Numbered from the stretch's first letter, positions 10,681 to 21,431 are shown. The stretch is 64,000 bases of DNA from an uncultured Bacteroidales bacterium (GCA_903877385.1 CAIRDP010000022.1:55644-119643), one strand, 5' to 3'. The notes: generated by a model from the sequence alone, not told the origin. Made by a program: numbers and translations.

Positions 10681-11315
10681 ATATTTTAGTTTTAGGAGCA
10701 AGCGGCAGGACCGGAAGGATCTTCGCAAAGATCGCCAGTGATTGCAACCACCAGGTAAGTGCCATAGTCAGAGACAAAAACCGTGGCGGCCTCCCAGGGG
10801 TAACTTACATCGAAGGTTCCCCCACCGACGAAAAGCTTCTTACTGACAAACTGAAAGGAATTGACGCAGTAGTGGTGGCCCTGAATATCAACCGCACCTC
10901 CGATAACCCTTTTGCAAAAGTCATTTCGCCTCTTACCCTTATTTCAGATACCGTAAAGGTACTGCTCCCTGCCATGGAAAAGAACAAGGTTAAAAGGATA
11001 GTTACGGTTTCGGCATCAGGAGTGGGCGATTCATGGAAGAACATGCCCCTGATAGCCAGGCTGCTCATCAGGAACAGCAATATCATGAGGGCCTACGAAG
11101 ATCACGACCGCCAGGAACAGCTGATACGGAACTCAACACTCGACTGGACGATAGTGCGCCCGGTTATGCTGTCAAACAAAGAATCCGGCTCATACAAAGC
11201 CACCCTGGGAAAACCCACAGGAGGCAATATCAGCAGGGCCGGCCTTGCAAAATACACCCTGGATGCAATTGAGACGGGGAAGAACATCAGGGAGGTAGTA
11301 ACCTTGTATTCGTAA
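10677..11315 (+). CDS. NAD(P)-binding atypical short-chain reductase
   Basis: 212 residues with the nucleotide-binding motif VLGASGRTGRIFAKIA at the very N-terminus, then IVTVSASGVGDSW and DWTIVRPVML, which mark the NmrA/YwnB-like atypical SDR group (NAD(P)H-binding PF13460 type). Members include flavin or quinone reductases and redox-sensing proteins; no specific substrate can be given. It is translationally coupled (ATGA) to the methyltransferase upstream. Confidence 0.85.
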   Translation: MNILVLGASGRTGRIFAKIASDCNHQVSAIVRDKNRGGLPGVTYIEGSPTDEKLLTDKLKGIDAVVVALNINRTSDNPFAKVISPLTLISDTVKVLLPAMEKNKVKRIVTVSASGVGDSWKNMPLIARLLIRNSNIMRAYEDHDRQEQLIRNSTLDWTIVRPVMLSNKESGSYKATLGKPTGGNISRAGLAKYTLDAIETGKNIREVVTLYS

Positions 11316-11341
11316 TTCCAGGAATGAAGATATTTTTTTCA

Positions 11342-11349
11342 TATCTTTG
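11342..11349 (+). promoter_or_regulatory. -7 element TATCTTTG in front of a truncated gene
   Basis: Exact match to TAnnTTTG only about nine bases upstream of the first recognisable codons of the remnant at 11358. The 5' part of that gene may have been deleted up to its promoter. Confidence 0.45.
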
Positions 11350-11357
11350 AAATATCC

Positions 11358-11980
11358 ATAGCCGATGACTTACCACTTACCTTATCGGGCAAGGATTATA
11401 CTGCAAAGATCACTACCGATACATTGGTGAACTTTATCCAGCTTGCCTTTTTCGCCGGTGAGACTTTCGACAACAATTTCAATAAAGGGTATACCATACA
11501 GCTGTGGAGCAAAGGCAAGGTCTGCAAGGGAAGCAATGCAAGTCTCTCGACTTATTTCATGAACCTGTGCACAACTTCGGGAGCTACAGCCAACCAGGAA
11601 AAAGGCGAAAACTTGGATAAGGCAGAGGAGATGTCGGCCTGGGCAACAGCAGAAGCGAAGAAAGAAGTTGCCACACCCGCAGCCACCAAACCTAAGAATA
11701 TGACCACCAGCGCCTGGGCAAAGCAAAGGGAAAGGACTTATGCCAGTTACGCCGACACTTATGCCATGGTACTGTTTAAACTGGGAAATTATAAAAACGG
11801 CTTTACTTATACCCGGGAAGCAGCAATCACAATCACCAATGGAAATGATGCAAGTTTAAACGATACCTGGGCCTTGCTGGCCGAAACGGCAATATACGGT
11901 TCAAAAGCGTAGGTTTCGGAAGTGCAGAAAAGCTGCAGAATGAAATCGAGCTGATGATAGGGATGTGCCTGAAATTATAA
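11358..11980 (+). pseudogene. decayed gene, TPR-like C-terminal remnant with frameshift
   Basis: An open frame without a plausible start codon (the first candidate is TTG at 11424) encodes about 180 residues. The middle is Ala/Lys-rich. The C-terminal portion has a helix-pair pattern (YASYADTYAMVLFKLGNYKNGFTYTREA) like the TPR-type tail of Bacteroidota thioredoxin-family periplasmic proteins. The frame stops at 11912, but the -1 frame continues with GSAEKLQNEIELMIGMCLKL to 11980, which reads as the natural C-terminus. A frameshift near the AAAA at about 11901 and a missing 5' end together suggest a dead gene. The family assignment is an inference. Confidence 0.55.
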
Positions 11981-11986
11981 CAGGGA

Positions 11987-12988
11987 TCAGGAACCCAGGG
12001 TTGCAACCATCACGGCTTTAATTGTATGCAGGCGGTTTTCGGCTTCGTCGAACACTATGGATGCTTCCGATTCGAACACTTCCTCGGTGACCTCCAGACC
12101 GTCGAGTTTGTGTTTTTTGAAAATATCAAGACCAACCTCTGTATCCTTATTATGGAAGGCCGGCAGGCAATGCATGAATTTCACCTTTGGTTTGCCCGTA
12201 GCTTTCATCAGCTTCGCATTCACCTGGTAAGGCAGCATCAGCTTGATGCGCTCGTCCCACGATTCTTTGGATTCGCCCATCGAAACCCATACATCGGTAT
12301 ATACAAAATCAACACCTTTAACCGCATCATTCAGCTTTTCGGTAAGCGTGATCTTTGCCCCTGTTGATTTTGCGATCTCTTTGCAGATCTTCACCAGGCT
12401 TTCCTCGGGCCAGAATTTCCTGGGCGCGAAAGCCCTGAAATCCATTCCCATCTTAGCAGCTCCCACCATCAGCGAGTTCCCCATATTGTTGCGGGCGTCG
12501 CCGCAGTAAACGAAAGCCACCTGGTCCAGGGGCTTGTCGCTATGCTCCATCATAGTCATGAAATCGGCCAGGATCTGGGTCGGGTGGAATTCGTTGGTAA
12601 GCCCGTTCCATACGGGAACACCTGCATATTCGGCAAGTTCTTCAACTATCTTCTGCCCGAAACCGCGGTATTCAATGCCGTCGTACATGCGTCCAAGCAC
12701 CCGGGCCGTATCCTTCATCGTTTCCTTTTTCCCAATATGCGAACCCTCGGGGCCGAGGTAAGTTACATTGGCTCCCTGGTCGTAAGCGGCCGTTTCAAAA
12801 GCGCAGCGTGTGCGGGTCGAGGCCTTTTCGAAGATCAGGGCGATATTTTTGCCTTTCAGCTTCTGCTGTTCAGTACCTGTGTATTTAGCCTTTTTAAGGT
12901 CAATTGCCAGGTTCAGCAAAAAGTGCATTTCCTGAGGAGTAAAATCCAGCTCTTTTAAAAAATTCCTGTTTCTGAGATTGAATGCCAT
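11987..12988 (-). CDS. argF: ornithine carbamoyltransferase
   Basis: 333 residues, full length. Carbamoyl-phosphate motif STRTR (57-61), HPTQ (135-138), ornithine-binding DxxxSMG loop (DVWVSMG, 232-238) and catalytic HCLP (273-276) are all intact, so it should make citrulline from ornithine and carbamoyl phosphate. It resembles the longer E. coli ArgF/ArcB type and not the transcarbamylase form that uses N-acylornithine, since SMG is present. It is a single-gene unit: no other arginine genes are adjacent. The leader contains a heptad repeat and a variant copy of the dispersed TGCGGATGAG motif. Confidence 0.96.
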   Translation of the reverse strand: MAFNLRNRNFLKELDFTPQEMHFLLNLAIDLKKAKYTGTEQQKLKGKNIALIFEKASTRTRCAFETAAYDQGANVTYLGPEGSHIGKKETMKDTARVLGRMYDGIEYRGFGQKIVEELAEYAGVPVWNGLTNEFHPTQILADFMTMMEHSDKPLDQVAFVYCGDARNNMGNSLMVGAAKMGMDFRAFAPRKFWPEESLVKICKEIAKSTGAKITLTEKLNDAVKGVDFVYTDVWVSMGESKESWDERIKLMLPYQVNAKLMKATGKPKVKFMHCLPAFHNKDTEVGLDIFKKHKLDGLEVTEEVFESEASIVFDEAENRLHTIKAVMVATLGS

Positions 12989-13035
12989 AATGTTGTGTTT
13001 TTATAATTTGTTTTTTGTCTGCGGATGAGGAGCTG

Positions 13036-13065
13036 CAAAGATAGAAAAGGATGTACAATGTACAA
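13036..13065 (-). promoter_or_regulatory. probable argF promoter, -33 TTG supplied by heptad repeat
   Basis: Minus-strand TATCTTTG (13043-13036) is an exact -7 element. A TTG (13065-13063) lies exactly 19 bases upstream and falls within the ATGTACA heptad array at 13051-13071. The predicted leader of about 40 bases contains TGCGGATGAGGAGCTG-like sequence (13018-13034). Confidence 0.6.
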
Positions 13066-13071
13066 TGTACA
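13051..13071 (+). repeat. heptanucleotide tandem repeat ATGTACA x3
   Basis: Three exact consecutive ATGTACA units upstream of argF. Same unit as in the arrays at 5433 and 63397. Confidence 0.85.
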
Positions 13072-13092
13072 AATGATTTGGAACATATTTAT

Positions 13093-13106
13093 TGACTGCG
13101 GATGAG
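13093..13106 (-). repeat. dispersed motif CTCATCCGCAGTCA, 3' of the alcohol dehydrogenase gene
   Basis: Exact core copy 11 bases beyond the stop of the minus-strand alcohol dehydrogenase gene and in its sense. Confidence 0.75.
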
Positions 13107-13117
13107 ATCGCGTCGGA

Positions 13118-14284
13118 TTACAAAGCCTTTTCGAGGATCTCCCGGCTCGTCTCCAGGCTATGGTCATGGGACTCGCCGAGCTGGGTCATCCCATGTGCCC
13201 TGAGATGTTCAACAATCGTTTCGACCTGCCCGGGCTTCAAACCGTACTCCGAAAGCCGGGTCCTGATGCCAAGGCTTTCAAAGAAATCGCGGGTCTTTTT
13301 GATGGCAAGGCTGATTTTTTCGTCCTCGCTGCCCGAAGTGATATTCCATACCCTTTCGGCATACTGCAAAAGCTTGGCATGCTTGTTCCTACGCCTCACT
13401 TCCAGCAGGGCCGGCAGGAGTATGGCCAGGGTCTGCCCGTGGTCAATGCCGAACAAATGGGTAAGTTCATGCCCCATCATATGCGTGGCCCAGTCCTGGG
13501 GCACGCCAACACCTATGAACCCGTTCAGGGCCATAGTTGCGTTCCAGTACAGGTTAGCCCTGGCATCATAGTTTTCGGGTTCGGCAATGTTTGCTAACCC
13601 GATCTCAACCAGGGTCTGGAGAATGCCTTCGGCCATCCGGTCCTGCAGCCTGGCATCAACCGGGTAGGTAAGGTACTGCTCGGTGGTGTGCACGAAAGCA
13701 TCAACCACCCCGTTGGCAACCTGGATCTTAGGAAGAGTAAAGGACAGGGAAGGATCCAGGATTGAAAATACCGGGAATGTCATATCGCTCTTGAAAGGGA
13801 ACTTTCCATGAGCGTAACTAACCACTCCCCCGCTGTTCATTTCCGAGCCTGTGGCCGGCAAAGTGAGCACAGCGGCAAACGGGATGACTTTTTCAACTTC
13901 GGCAGGGGTTATCGGCCTGAACCCGGCCTCGAGTATCCCAAGCGCATCTCCTTTAAAGAACGAAGCCAGGCAGATGAACTTGGTCCCGTCAATAACTGAG
14001 CCTCCTCCCACGGCAAGGATGAAACTGATCTTTTCCTTTCTTACTACTGAAGCGGCTTTCATGAGGGTCACATAGCGCGGATTGGGCTCTATACCCCCGA
14101 ATTCAAGGACCTTCCTGTTACCCAGGACTTTTTTTACCTTCGCGATCAGCCCGCTTTTTACAGCACTTCCGCCTCCATAGGTTATAAGAACCACGGCATC
14201 GGCCGGCACATATTTGTCAATACTGTCAAGTTTATCCTTCCCGAAAAGGATACGGGTAGGGTTATACAATTCAAAATTCATCAT
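13118..14284 (-). CDS. iron-containing alcohol dehydrogenase (NADPH butanol dehydrogenase-like)
   Basis: 388-residue group III alcohol dehydrogenase. The cofactor-binding half has ILAVGGGSVIDGTKFI and LPATGSEMNSGGVVSY. The metal-binding half has VVDAFVHTTEQYL and MMGHELTHLFGIDHGQTLA, which supply the Asp and three His ligands. It resembles the BdhA/YqhD group, which reduces short aldehydes with NADPH. AGGAG sits 9 bases before the ATG at 14284, supporting that start. The aldo/keto reductase gene lies upstream on the same strand, separated by a GC-rich hairpin. Aldehyde detoxification is plausible but not shown. Confidence 0.92.
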   Translation of the reverse strand: MMNFELYNPTRILFGKDKLDSIDKYVPADAVVLITYGGGSAVKSGLIAKVKKVLGNRKVLEFGGIEPNPRYVTLMKAASVVRKEKISFILAVGGGSVIDGTKFICLASFFKGDALGILEAGFRPITPAEVEKVIPFAAVLTLPATGSEMNSGGVVSYAHGKFPFKSDMTFPVFSILDPSLSFTLPKIQVANGVVDAFVHTTEQYLTYPVDARLQDRMAEGILQTLVEIGLANIAEPENYDARANLYWNATMALNGFIGVGVPQDWATHMMGHELTHLFGIDHGQTLAILLPALLEVRRRNKHAKLLQYAERVWNITSGSEDEKISLAIKKTRDFFESLGIRTRLSEYGLKPGQVETIVEHLRAHGMTQLGESHDHSLETSREILEKAL

Positions 14285-14331
14285 AATAATATCTCCTGTT
14301 ATTTAATTTCATTTCCCGGTAAATTCCACTT

Positions 14332-14368
14332 CCCGGGGCGTAACCCGGGGACAGGGCTCTGCCCCGGG
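14332..14368. terminator. GC-rich inverted repeat downstream of the aldo/keto reductase
   Basis: CCCGGGG occurs at 14332-14338 and 14344-14350, and its complement CCCCGGG at 14362-14368. With the inner CAG/CTG pair the second and third form a strong stem with a bulged A and a GGCT loop. It starts 18 bases after the stop of the minus-strand aldo/keto reductase gene. No U-run follows on that strand, so it is not a classic intrinsic terminator. Confidence 0.5.
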
Positions 14369-14385
14369 ATTAATACGGGTTTATT

Positions 14386-15402
<1,017 letters not shown>

Positions 15403-15607
15403 TCAAAATTAAACTGCAAAGTTCGTGCAAGCCGGTCAGGAAAACCAATAAAAATCAAATAATTAATTTCATAATGTTAATCCAAAACGATTCCCGCTTG
15501 CGGACGTTTCGATATTTTGAAGATATTTACAAAAAATTGCGGGAGCAGTATCCCCGGTTAGCCTAATATTAAGAAGGATACCATCCCCGCAAACAAACAC
15601 CAGTAAC

Positions 15608-15982
15608 ATGAAAAAAGTAACAGGCATAGGGGGATTTTTTTTCAAATGCAAAGACCCTCAGAAGATTAACGATTGGTATTCAAAGAACCTTGGCCTGCCA
15701 ACAGGCGAATACGGAGCAACATTCGAGTGGAAAGAGGCCTCAGAGCCAGCCGTTACCGGCTTGACCCAATGGAGCCCATTCCCCGCCGATACTAAATATT
15801 TTGCCCCTTCAGAAAAGGAATTCATGATCAATTACAGGGTTGACAACCTTGAGGCCCTTGCTGCACAGCTAAAAGCCGATAAGGTGACCATTCTTGACGA
15901 GATCCAGTCGTTCGAGTACGGCAAATTCCTGCATATTCTCGACCCGGAGGGAAATAAGATCGAATTATGGGAACCGAAATGA
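15608..15982 (+). CDS. VOC (glyoxalase/bleomycin resistance) family protein
   Basis: 124 residues with the betaalphabetabetabeta arrangement of one VOC module per half: [25 protein letters not shown] at the N-terminus and [18 protein letters not shown] plus [15 protein letters not shown] at the C-terminus. The terminal Glu (IELWE) is the usual metal ligand. Substrate unknown; ring-cleaving and glyoxalase-type members look alike at this level. Its 3' end overlaps the convergent YyaL gene by 18 bases. Confidence 0.85.
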   Translation: MKKVTGIGGFFFKCKDPQKINDWYSKNLGLPTGEYGATFEWKEASEPAVTGLTQWSPFPADTKYFAPSEKEFMINYRVDNLEALAAQLKADKVTILDEIQSFEYGKFLHILDPEGNKIELWEPK

Positions 15983-18031
15983 TCCCATTGCCAGAATTTG
16001 CTCCATTGCTTCCGCAACCCTGCTCACTGGAATTTTACAAACCTTATCCCGGCATGTGTAAATTGTTGTATGTCCCTCAACAAACCTGCCTTTAAGTATG
16101 GCCAGGTTACTTTCTTCTTTGCCTCCGCATAAGAACACATTCGGCAAATAGTGCTTGTCGAACTCCCTGCGTTTCGATAAACAATCCCCCCCGGCAATAA
16201 CAACTTCATAGGGGTCGCTTGCAAACCAGGCCATTAAGATATCCCAGTTGGCGTAATATGCACCTCCCCGGAATGTATCCTGTTGTACATTGTTCAGCAT
16301 CCTTTTCGATTTTTCCAGGTAATCGTCATTAAAAAACAAACGCCCGAGGACAAACAGGTTCTTTGCCATTGCTGAATTGGCCGAAGGGATTACGTTATCG
16401 GATATTTCCATTTTCCTGGCGACAAGAGCAGGGTCAAGATCAGAGGTGTAATAAAACATCCCGCTGCGCTCATCATAAAAGTGTGGGAGGGCATAGGCTG
16501 TCAGCTGCTGAGCTTCAAGCAGCCATTTCTCATCGAATGTGGCCTGGTAGAGATCAATAAAAGCATCAATGGTAAAGGCATAATCGTCCAGGAAGCCGTT
16601 GATGGAGGATCTTCCGTTTTTAAAATTCCTGTCCAGGCGATGGTCATCATGTTTGAGGTTTTGCAGTATGAATTCAGCATTGCTTACCGCAGAACGCAGG
16701 AAATCCTCATCGTCAAAAGCCCTATATGCATCAACATATCCTTTCAGCATCAAGGCATTCCAGGAAGCAAGGATCTTGTCATCGAGGGCAGGACGTATTC
16801 GTTTGCTGCGTTCCTCAAACAGTAGCTTCTTTGCTTTTCTGATCCTGTGCATCAGTTCCTCTTCCGGCATACCAAACAGCTCTGCCATTTCTTTATCCGG
16901 GACCGGTTTATAAAGGATATTATTCCCGTTCTCCCAGTTGCCTTCTTCGGTAAGGCTGTAATAATCCATGAGCAAACCGGCATCCTCATTCAAAATTCTT
17001 TTCAGTTCATCAAATTTCCAAACATAGAACCGTCCTTCTTCACCTTCGCTATCCGCATCAAGTGAAGAATAAAATGCGCCTTCGGCGGATGTCAGTTCCC
17101 GTTTAACTAATCCTGTTGTTTCATAAACAACCGCCTGATAACAAAGGTTCTTTGTCAGCTGGAAAGCTTTTGAGTAAAGGCTAACAAGCTGTGCATTGTC
17201 ATACAGCATTTTCTCAAAATGCGGGACTTTCCAGAGCGCATCCGTCGAATAACGGGAGAATCCCCCTCCCAGCTGGTCACAGATCCCGCCCCCGGCCATT
17301 TTATCCAGGGTGGTGGTCACAGCCAGTAATGCATCGGCATCCCCGCTGAGAAAATGATAATGTAATAAAAACTCATAGCCCACCGGTAAGGGAAATTTAG
17401 GCGCATGATGCAGTCCACCGCTAATAAAATCAATTCCCTTTTTCCAGTTTGAAAAGACCGAAGCCAGCTCATCCATAGTGAATTCCGCCTCCTCTTTATT
17501 TTCACGGATCATCTCGCTCCCCCTGATCCCCTCGGTGAGTGACTTTGCCTGTTGTTCAGCCTCAACAGGATTTTTCTTTACAAAATCCAGGACCTGTTCC
17601 AGCATCGCAATCCACCTCTCTTTTGGGAAATAAGTACCCCCGTAAACAGGCCTTCCATCGGGCAGACAAATCACATTCAAAGGCCATCCGCCATTCCCTG
17701 CAATCAGTTGCACAGCATTCATATACACCTGGTCCACATCAGGCCGTTCCTCCCTGTCCACTTTAACGGCAACGAAGTTCTCATTCATGAACCCGGCCAC
17801 CGCCTCATCCTCAAAACATTCATGTTCCATCACATGGCACCAGTGACAGGCTGCATAGCCAATGCTGACGAGCAATAATTTATCTTCTATCTTTGCTTTA
17901 AGCAATGCCTCTTCGCCCCAGGGATGCCAGTTGACAGGGTTGTGAGCATGTTGTAACAGGTACGGACTGCTTTCACGGATCAGGTTGTTGGTAAAACTGT
18001 GGCTGGTATTTGTATTTTCGGGTATGCTCAT
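15965..18031 (-). CDS. YyaL/SPATA20-type thioredoxin-domain protein (DUF255)
   Basis: 688 residues. An N-terminal thioredoxin-like domain begins [23 protein letters not shown] and carries a CHWCHVM active-site-like motif (C62, C65). A long alpha/alpha-toroid like that of N-acylglucosamine epimerases and glycoside hydrolases follows, with FDHAPKFP-type variant [21 protein letters not shown] and [14 protein letters not shown]. The family is widespread, but its reaction is not established. The ATG at 18031 is preferred over 18058 because family members start close to the SPYL segment. Nothing nearby explains its role. Confidence 0.92.
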   Translation of the reverse strand: MSIPENTNTSHSFTNNLIRESSPYLLQHAHNPVNWHPWGEEALLKAKIEDKLLLVSIGYAACHWCHVMEHECFEDEAVAGFMNENFVAVKVDREERPDVDQVYMNAVQLIAGNGGWPLNVICLPDGRPVYGGTYFPKERWIAMLEQVLDFVKKNPVEAEQQAKSLTEGIRGSEMIRENKEEAEFTMDELASVFSNWKKGIDFISGGLHHAPKFPLPVGYEFLLHYHFLSGDADALLAVTTTLDKMAGGGICDQLGGGFSRYSTDALWKVPHFEKMLYDNAQLVSLYSKAFQLTKNLCYQAVVYETTGLVKRELTSAEGAFYSSLDADSEGEEGRFYVWKFDELKRILNEDAGLLMDYYSLTEEGNWENGNNILYKPVPDKEMAELFGMPEEELMHRIRKAKKLLFEERSKRIRPALDDKILASWNALMLKGYVDAYRAFDDEDFLRSAVSNAEFILQNLKHDDHRLDRNFKNGRSSINGFLDDYAFTIDAFIDLYQATFDEKWLLEAQQLTAYALPHFYDERSGMFYYTSDLDPALVARKMEISDNVIPSANSAMAKNLFVLGRLFFNDDYLEKSKRMLNNVQQDTFRGGAYYANWDILMAWFASDPYEVVIAGGDCLSKRREFDKHYLPNVFLCGGKEESNLAILKGRFVEGHTTIYTCRDKVCKIPVSRVAEAMEQILAMGSFRFP

Positions 18032-18200
18032 ATTTAAGGTTTTATAAAAAAAGCCCATCCAACCCGGCAGGCTTGTTGCAGGCTGCTAAATTACGGGATT
18101 TTGCATGCAATTACTCCGGGCCTATTTCAATAATTGAAGCTAACCATTCCCGGCTTTTGAATAATATTTCCTAACTTCGAAACACCAAACCCAGCTCGCC

Positions 18201-18495
18201 ATGAAAACCCTTTACCTCCTTATTTTTATGTTTCTGTGGATGCCGGTGCTTGAGAAAGCGCTGGGTGTAGTCGAGGGAATGACCAATCAAAAACGCGGGG
18301 AGGTCCCCGATCCCGCAGCCCGTATCGACCTGGGCGGAAGCGGGGTCACCGATGTGAAACTGTGGACCGGCCACGAGGTTATCGACTACAAATTCGGTGT
18401 GAATGCCGGCCGCCACGAGGTAAGGGAGGCCCTGGTAAGTATGAGGGAGCACCGTTTGATGGCCCAGGCCTGGGTCAGAGAAGCGAATTTCAGGA
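18201..18495 (+). pseudogene. truncated exported-protein gene interrupted by the nucleotidyltransferase locus
   Basis: A start with a good signal-like N-terminus (MKTLYLLIFMFLWMPVLEKAL) opens a GC-rich frame encoding about 97 residues (RIDLGGSGVTDVKLWTGHEVIDYKFGVNAG). The frame remains open to 18563, but after about 18490 it only reads the antisense of the convergent nucleotidyltransferase gene. The natural C-terminus therefore appears to be lost. No family is recognised. It could also be a spurious frame. Confidence 0.35.
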
Positions 18496-18948
18496 TAGTC
18501 TCTGCAATTCCTCCACATCCAGTTTATCCTGAGTGCGGTTTGTGGAAATCTTTGAAAGGATGAGGTAATCCTTCGAAATTACAGGCAGTTCAAATGCTCC
18601 CATCTTCATCTTGGCCCTGGAATTCCAGGCTTCATTGAAATTTACGCCATTTATCTTCGTAAGGAAATCAAACCTGAACGGTTCCTGGCCAATGTGAAAG
18701 GCCGCCATCGAGGTAAAATCAAGACCGGCAATGTGGGAACGGGATTCATCTGATATCCCTGCTTTTTTCAGCATTACCAGGAACGCAGACTTTGTTTCCT
18801 CATCGGGTTTCAGCCAGATATCAATATCACCAGTTGGCCTCACATAACCGTAATAATTCACAGCATATCCTCCGATAACCAAAAAGTTGATCTTAGCTTC
18901 AAGAAGTAGCCCAATGATCTTTTCGTGCCAGGGATAAAGTTGCATCAT
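18490..18948 (-). CDS. nucleotidyltransferase-fold protein (AbiEii/MNT-like)
   Basis: 152 residues with the polymerase-beta-type signature FLVIGGYAVNYYGYVRPTGDIDIWL. GG and DxD (DIDIW) form the metal site, followed by RFDFLTKINGV, where a third acidic residue is expected. Such proteins occur as toxins in AbiE/MNT-type toxin-antitoxin modules and as standalone nucleotidyltransferases. The gene overlaps the upstream 91-residue gene by ATGA, giving a two-gene operon. Toxin activity is inferred only from fold and pairing. Confidence 0.75.
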   Translation of the reverse strand: MMQLYPWHEKIIGLLLEAKINFLVIGGYAVNYYGYVRPTGDIDIWLKPDEETKSAFLVMLKKAGISDESRSHIAGLDFTSMAAFHIGQEPFRFDFLTKINGVNFNEAWNSRAKMKMGAFELPVISKDYLILSKISTNRTQDKLDVEELQRLS

Positions 18949-19220
18949 TGCCGGTCAATGATAATCTCCCGGGGCATTTCAGGAGGATTTGAGGGATCGA
19001 TATTATAGAACATCCTGTTTAAGATGTTCATCATTTCCAGTCGTTGAAGAGGAGTCAGCATTGAGTTGAAAAGTCGTTTAGCATTTTCCTGGGTTTCCAT
19101 CTCAGAAACTGAGATTTCCCTGAAGGTTGCCAGGTAACGCTCTGAGCTGAGAAAGTCTTCCATGCTTTCATCAGGCTGTGGAAAAATCATATTTTGAATA
19201 GCCTTAGCGCTCAAAATCAC
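18945..19220 (-). CDS. small protein paired with the nucleotidyltransferase
   Basis: 91-residue, helix-rich, acidic protein (MEDFLSSERYLATFREISV, AKRLFNSMLTPLQRLEMMNIL) that ends in a charged tail. I do not recognise a family. The 4-base overlap with the nucleotidyltransferase start suggests coupled translation, and the small size and charge fit an antitoxin or partner protein, but no DNA-binding motif is visible. Confidence 0.6.
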   Translation of the reverse strand: MILSAKAIQNMIFPQPDESMEDFLSSERYLATFREISVSEMETQENAKRLFNSMLTPLQRLEMMNILNRMFYNIDPSNPPEMPREIIIDRQ

Positions 19221-19347
19221 CGGATTGATTTACAAATATACTCAATTTAAAACTTTTAGTGACATCTTAATTCGTGAATCAATAAATACTGATATCCGAA
19301 ACGGCCTGGAACTCTCATGAATATTTTGTCAATCGCAAATTGTTTAC

Positions 19348-19355
19348 TATCCTTG
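19348..19355 (+). promoter_or_regulatory. near-consensus -7 element upstream of the SWIM gene
   Basis: TATCCTTG differs from TAnnTTTG at one position and lies 30 bases before the ATG at 19386. Confidence 0.35.
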
Positions 19356-19385
19356 TCACATGAGACCTGAAAATATAATCATGCC

Positions 19386-21095
19386 ATGAACATTCCAATA
19401 AACCAATTCGAACAGATCATCGATGAGACCATTCTCAAACGGGGACTGGACTATTTCAGAAAAGGCCTGGTAGAAGAACCTGAAGAATTGTCTCCTGGGC
19501 TCTATGAAGCCATTGTCCAGGGATCGGAACCCTACCGGGTGTCAATCACAATTAAGAATGAGGTTATTACGGACTATTCCTGTACCTGTCCGTATGACTT
19601 TGGACCGGTTTGCAAACATGTTGTTTCACTGCTGTTTGCATTGCAAGGGGATTCAATGGGGATCAGGGTCCGGGGTAAAAAAACGTCAGCAGCACCAAAG
19701 CAGAAGTCGGAGAAAAAAGCCGGCCCGAAAACCGTTAAAGAGCAGGTCGATGAAATATTGTCCAAGCTGTCAGTCGAAGCGCTGGAAGGTTTTATCCGGG
19801 AGCAGAGTCTGGCAGATCCCGCATTCCGCAGGCGATTCCTGGCGGAGTTTACATCCAGTATCAAAGGAGAATCCAAGTCAGTCTATGCGCAGCAGGTAAA
19901 ATCCATACTTCAGTCAGCCAAAGGCCGGGGCGGATTTATTGAATGGAACAGGGCCGCATCGGTGAGTAAAGCTGTGTACGGATTGCTTTCAAGCGCAAAG
20001 AAACACCTGGAGATGAAGAATTACCAGACTGCGATGCTGATCTCCTGTGCTGTACTCGAAGAGATGGTCAAGGCCCTGCAGTTTGCCGATGACAGCGATG
20101 GGGATATTGGCGGCTGCGTTGAAGCAGCCGTCGAGACCCTTGGGCAGGCTGCTGCATCAAAATTACCTGAAGAACAGCGCAAATGGTTGTTCGATTATGC
20201 AGCAACCGCATTCCAGAAAAAGCTTTTCGATGGATGGGACTGGCATATGGGTATTGTGCGTCTGGCAGCCGAAGTGACGCAGGAGAAGCAGGAAGCAGAG
20301 CTATTGTTGAAATTGCTCGAATCGGTTCCCCATTCCGAATATGAAGCAGACAGGGCCAGGGAGATGGTTTTGCTTATACTGCGGAAGAGCGGGCAAGATG
20401 AAGAAGCCGATGCCTATATGGCAAGGCATTTGAAAGACCCTTCCATCCGCGAACAGGCGATAAAACAAGCAATGGAGTTGGGAGACCTCAAAAAAGCAGG
20501 GGATCTCGCAAGGCAGGGGATACTGCAGGACAAGAAAGATAAACCCGGTTTGGCCAACCAATGGGTCGACTGGCTTTTGAAAATCGCCCTGGAACAGAAA
20601 GACAGGGAGGCGGCTGTTACACATGCCCGGTATCTTTTCGGCCAGTTCAATCGCGATCACCGGCAATATTACAAAATCTTGAAGACGCAGGTTGATGAAA
20701 GCGAATGGCCAGCTTTTGTCGACAAACTGATCAAAGATATTGCAGGCAAAGACAGTTGGTCCGACACCCATATGCTTGCCTGGCTTTGCATTCAGGAAGA
20801 ACGCTGGAAGCAGCTCCTCCAGACCATAAGCCAACATCTTACTCTGAACGGGATAAAGGAGTATGAACCATACCTGGCAAAGCTTTACCCAGAAGAGCTC
20901 GCAGGATTATATAAGCATGGTATTCTTGAACTCCTCGAACGTGGCACAGGCCGGAACCATTACCAGGAAGCCGCCCGTTTCGTTCGAAGGATGAAAAAGA
21001 TTGGGGAAGTAAAGCAGGCCGAAGAATTTGTAAAGCAGTTGAAGCAAAAATATCCGCAGCGAAGAGCGCTGCTCGAGGAGCTGGAGAAAGTTTAA
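19386..21095 (+). CDS. SWIM zinc-finger protein with helical repeats
   Basis: 569 residues. The N-terminal SWIM finger reads CTCPYDFGPVCKHVVSLLFAL (CxC...CxH, about residues 62-77). A Lys/Ala-rich linker follows, then a long alpha-helical array with TPR/HAT-like spacing (KHLEMKNYQTAMLISCAVLEEM, AKLYPEELAGLYKHGILELLERG). SWIM domains bind DNA or proteins and are often found next to SWI2/SNF2 helicases, but none is adjacent here. Function unknown; a nucleic-acid-associated scaffold is a reasonable guess. Confidence 0.8.
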   Translation: MNIPINQFEQIIDETILKRGLDYFRKGLVEEPEELSPGLYEAIVQGSEPYRVSITIKNEVITDYSCTCPYDFGPVCKHVVSLLFALQGDSMGIRVRGKKTSAAPKQKSEKKAGPKTVKEQVDEILSKLSVEALEGFIREQSLADPAFRRRFLAEFTSSIKGESKSVYAQQVKSILQSAKGRGGFIEWNRAASVSKAVYGLLSSAKKHLEMKNYQTAMLISCAVLEEMVKALQFADDSDGDIGGCVEAAVETLGQAAASKLPEEQRKWLFDYAATAFQKKLFDGWDWHMGIVRLAAEVTQEKQEAELLLKLLESVPHSEYEADRAREMVLLILRKSGQDEEADAYMARHLKDPSIREQAIKQAMELGDLKKAGDLARQGILQDKKDKPGLANQWVDWLLKIALEQKDREAAVTHARYLFGQFNRDHRQYYKILKTQVDESEWPAFVDKLIKDIAGKDSWSDTHMLAWLCIQEERWKQLLQTISQHLTLNGIKEYEPYLAKLYPEELAGLYKHGILELLERGTGRNHYQEAARFVRRMKKIGEVKQAEEFVKQLKQKYPQRRALLEELEKV

Positions 21096-21253
21096 ACCTG
21101 TTGAGTCCGGCTTCATTTTTAATTCCCCCAATTGCCTATCACTTTTTCCCTTTGACCGGATTAAGGAACTGGGAAACTCTTCTGCTGCATGATAATTTTA
21201 CGCTATCTCAAGAAGAATTCTCATTAAACTTTATTTCATGTTCCATTATTAGT

Positions 21254-21261
21254 TAACTTTG
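21254..21261 (+). promoter_or_regulatory. -7 element TAACTTTG abutting the truncated toxin gene
   Basis: Exact TAnnTTTG match that ends two bases before the ATG of the 55-residue toxin remnant. Initiation from it would fall within the remnant, which fits expression of the antitoxin alone. Confidence 0.45.
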
Positions 21262-21263
21262 CG

Positions 21264-21431
21264 ATGGATAGAGTAAGGGACCGGGTATTCTGCTGTTTTG
21301 ATGAAGGTAGAATCATTGTTCTGTTTAATGGTTTTCAAAAAAAATCGAATAGAACTCCCGGATCTGAAATTGACAAAGCACTGAGAATCAAAAAAGAATA
21401 CTTTTCTTCAAAAAAACCACCCATCAAATGA
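21264..21431 (+). pseudogene. C-terminal half of a HigB/RelE-type toxin
   Basis: 55 codons encode DRVFCCFDEGRIIVLFNGFQ followed by K-rich sequence with SEIDKALRIKKEYF. This is the second half of phage-derived Gp49-like/HigB toxins of about 110 residues, in which RIFCCFDEG...LFNGFQKK is diagnostic. The upstream frame reaches a stop at 21225 without toxin-like sequence, so the N-terminal half is missing. The stop overlaps the antitoxin start by ATGA, preserving the usual toxin-first operon order. Confidence 0.7.

Noticed and set aside
14344..14368. Strong GC hairpin considered as an attenuator of the alcohol dehydrogenase gene
   Set aside because: No leader peptide, no U-run and no alternative stem seen. 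Kept only as a hairpin after the aldo/keto reductase.
16280..16300. TGTACATTGT inside the YyaL gene as another heptamer locus
   Set aside because: Only one GTAC unit with no second unit in period 7; chance match.
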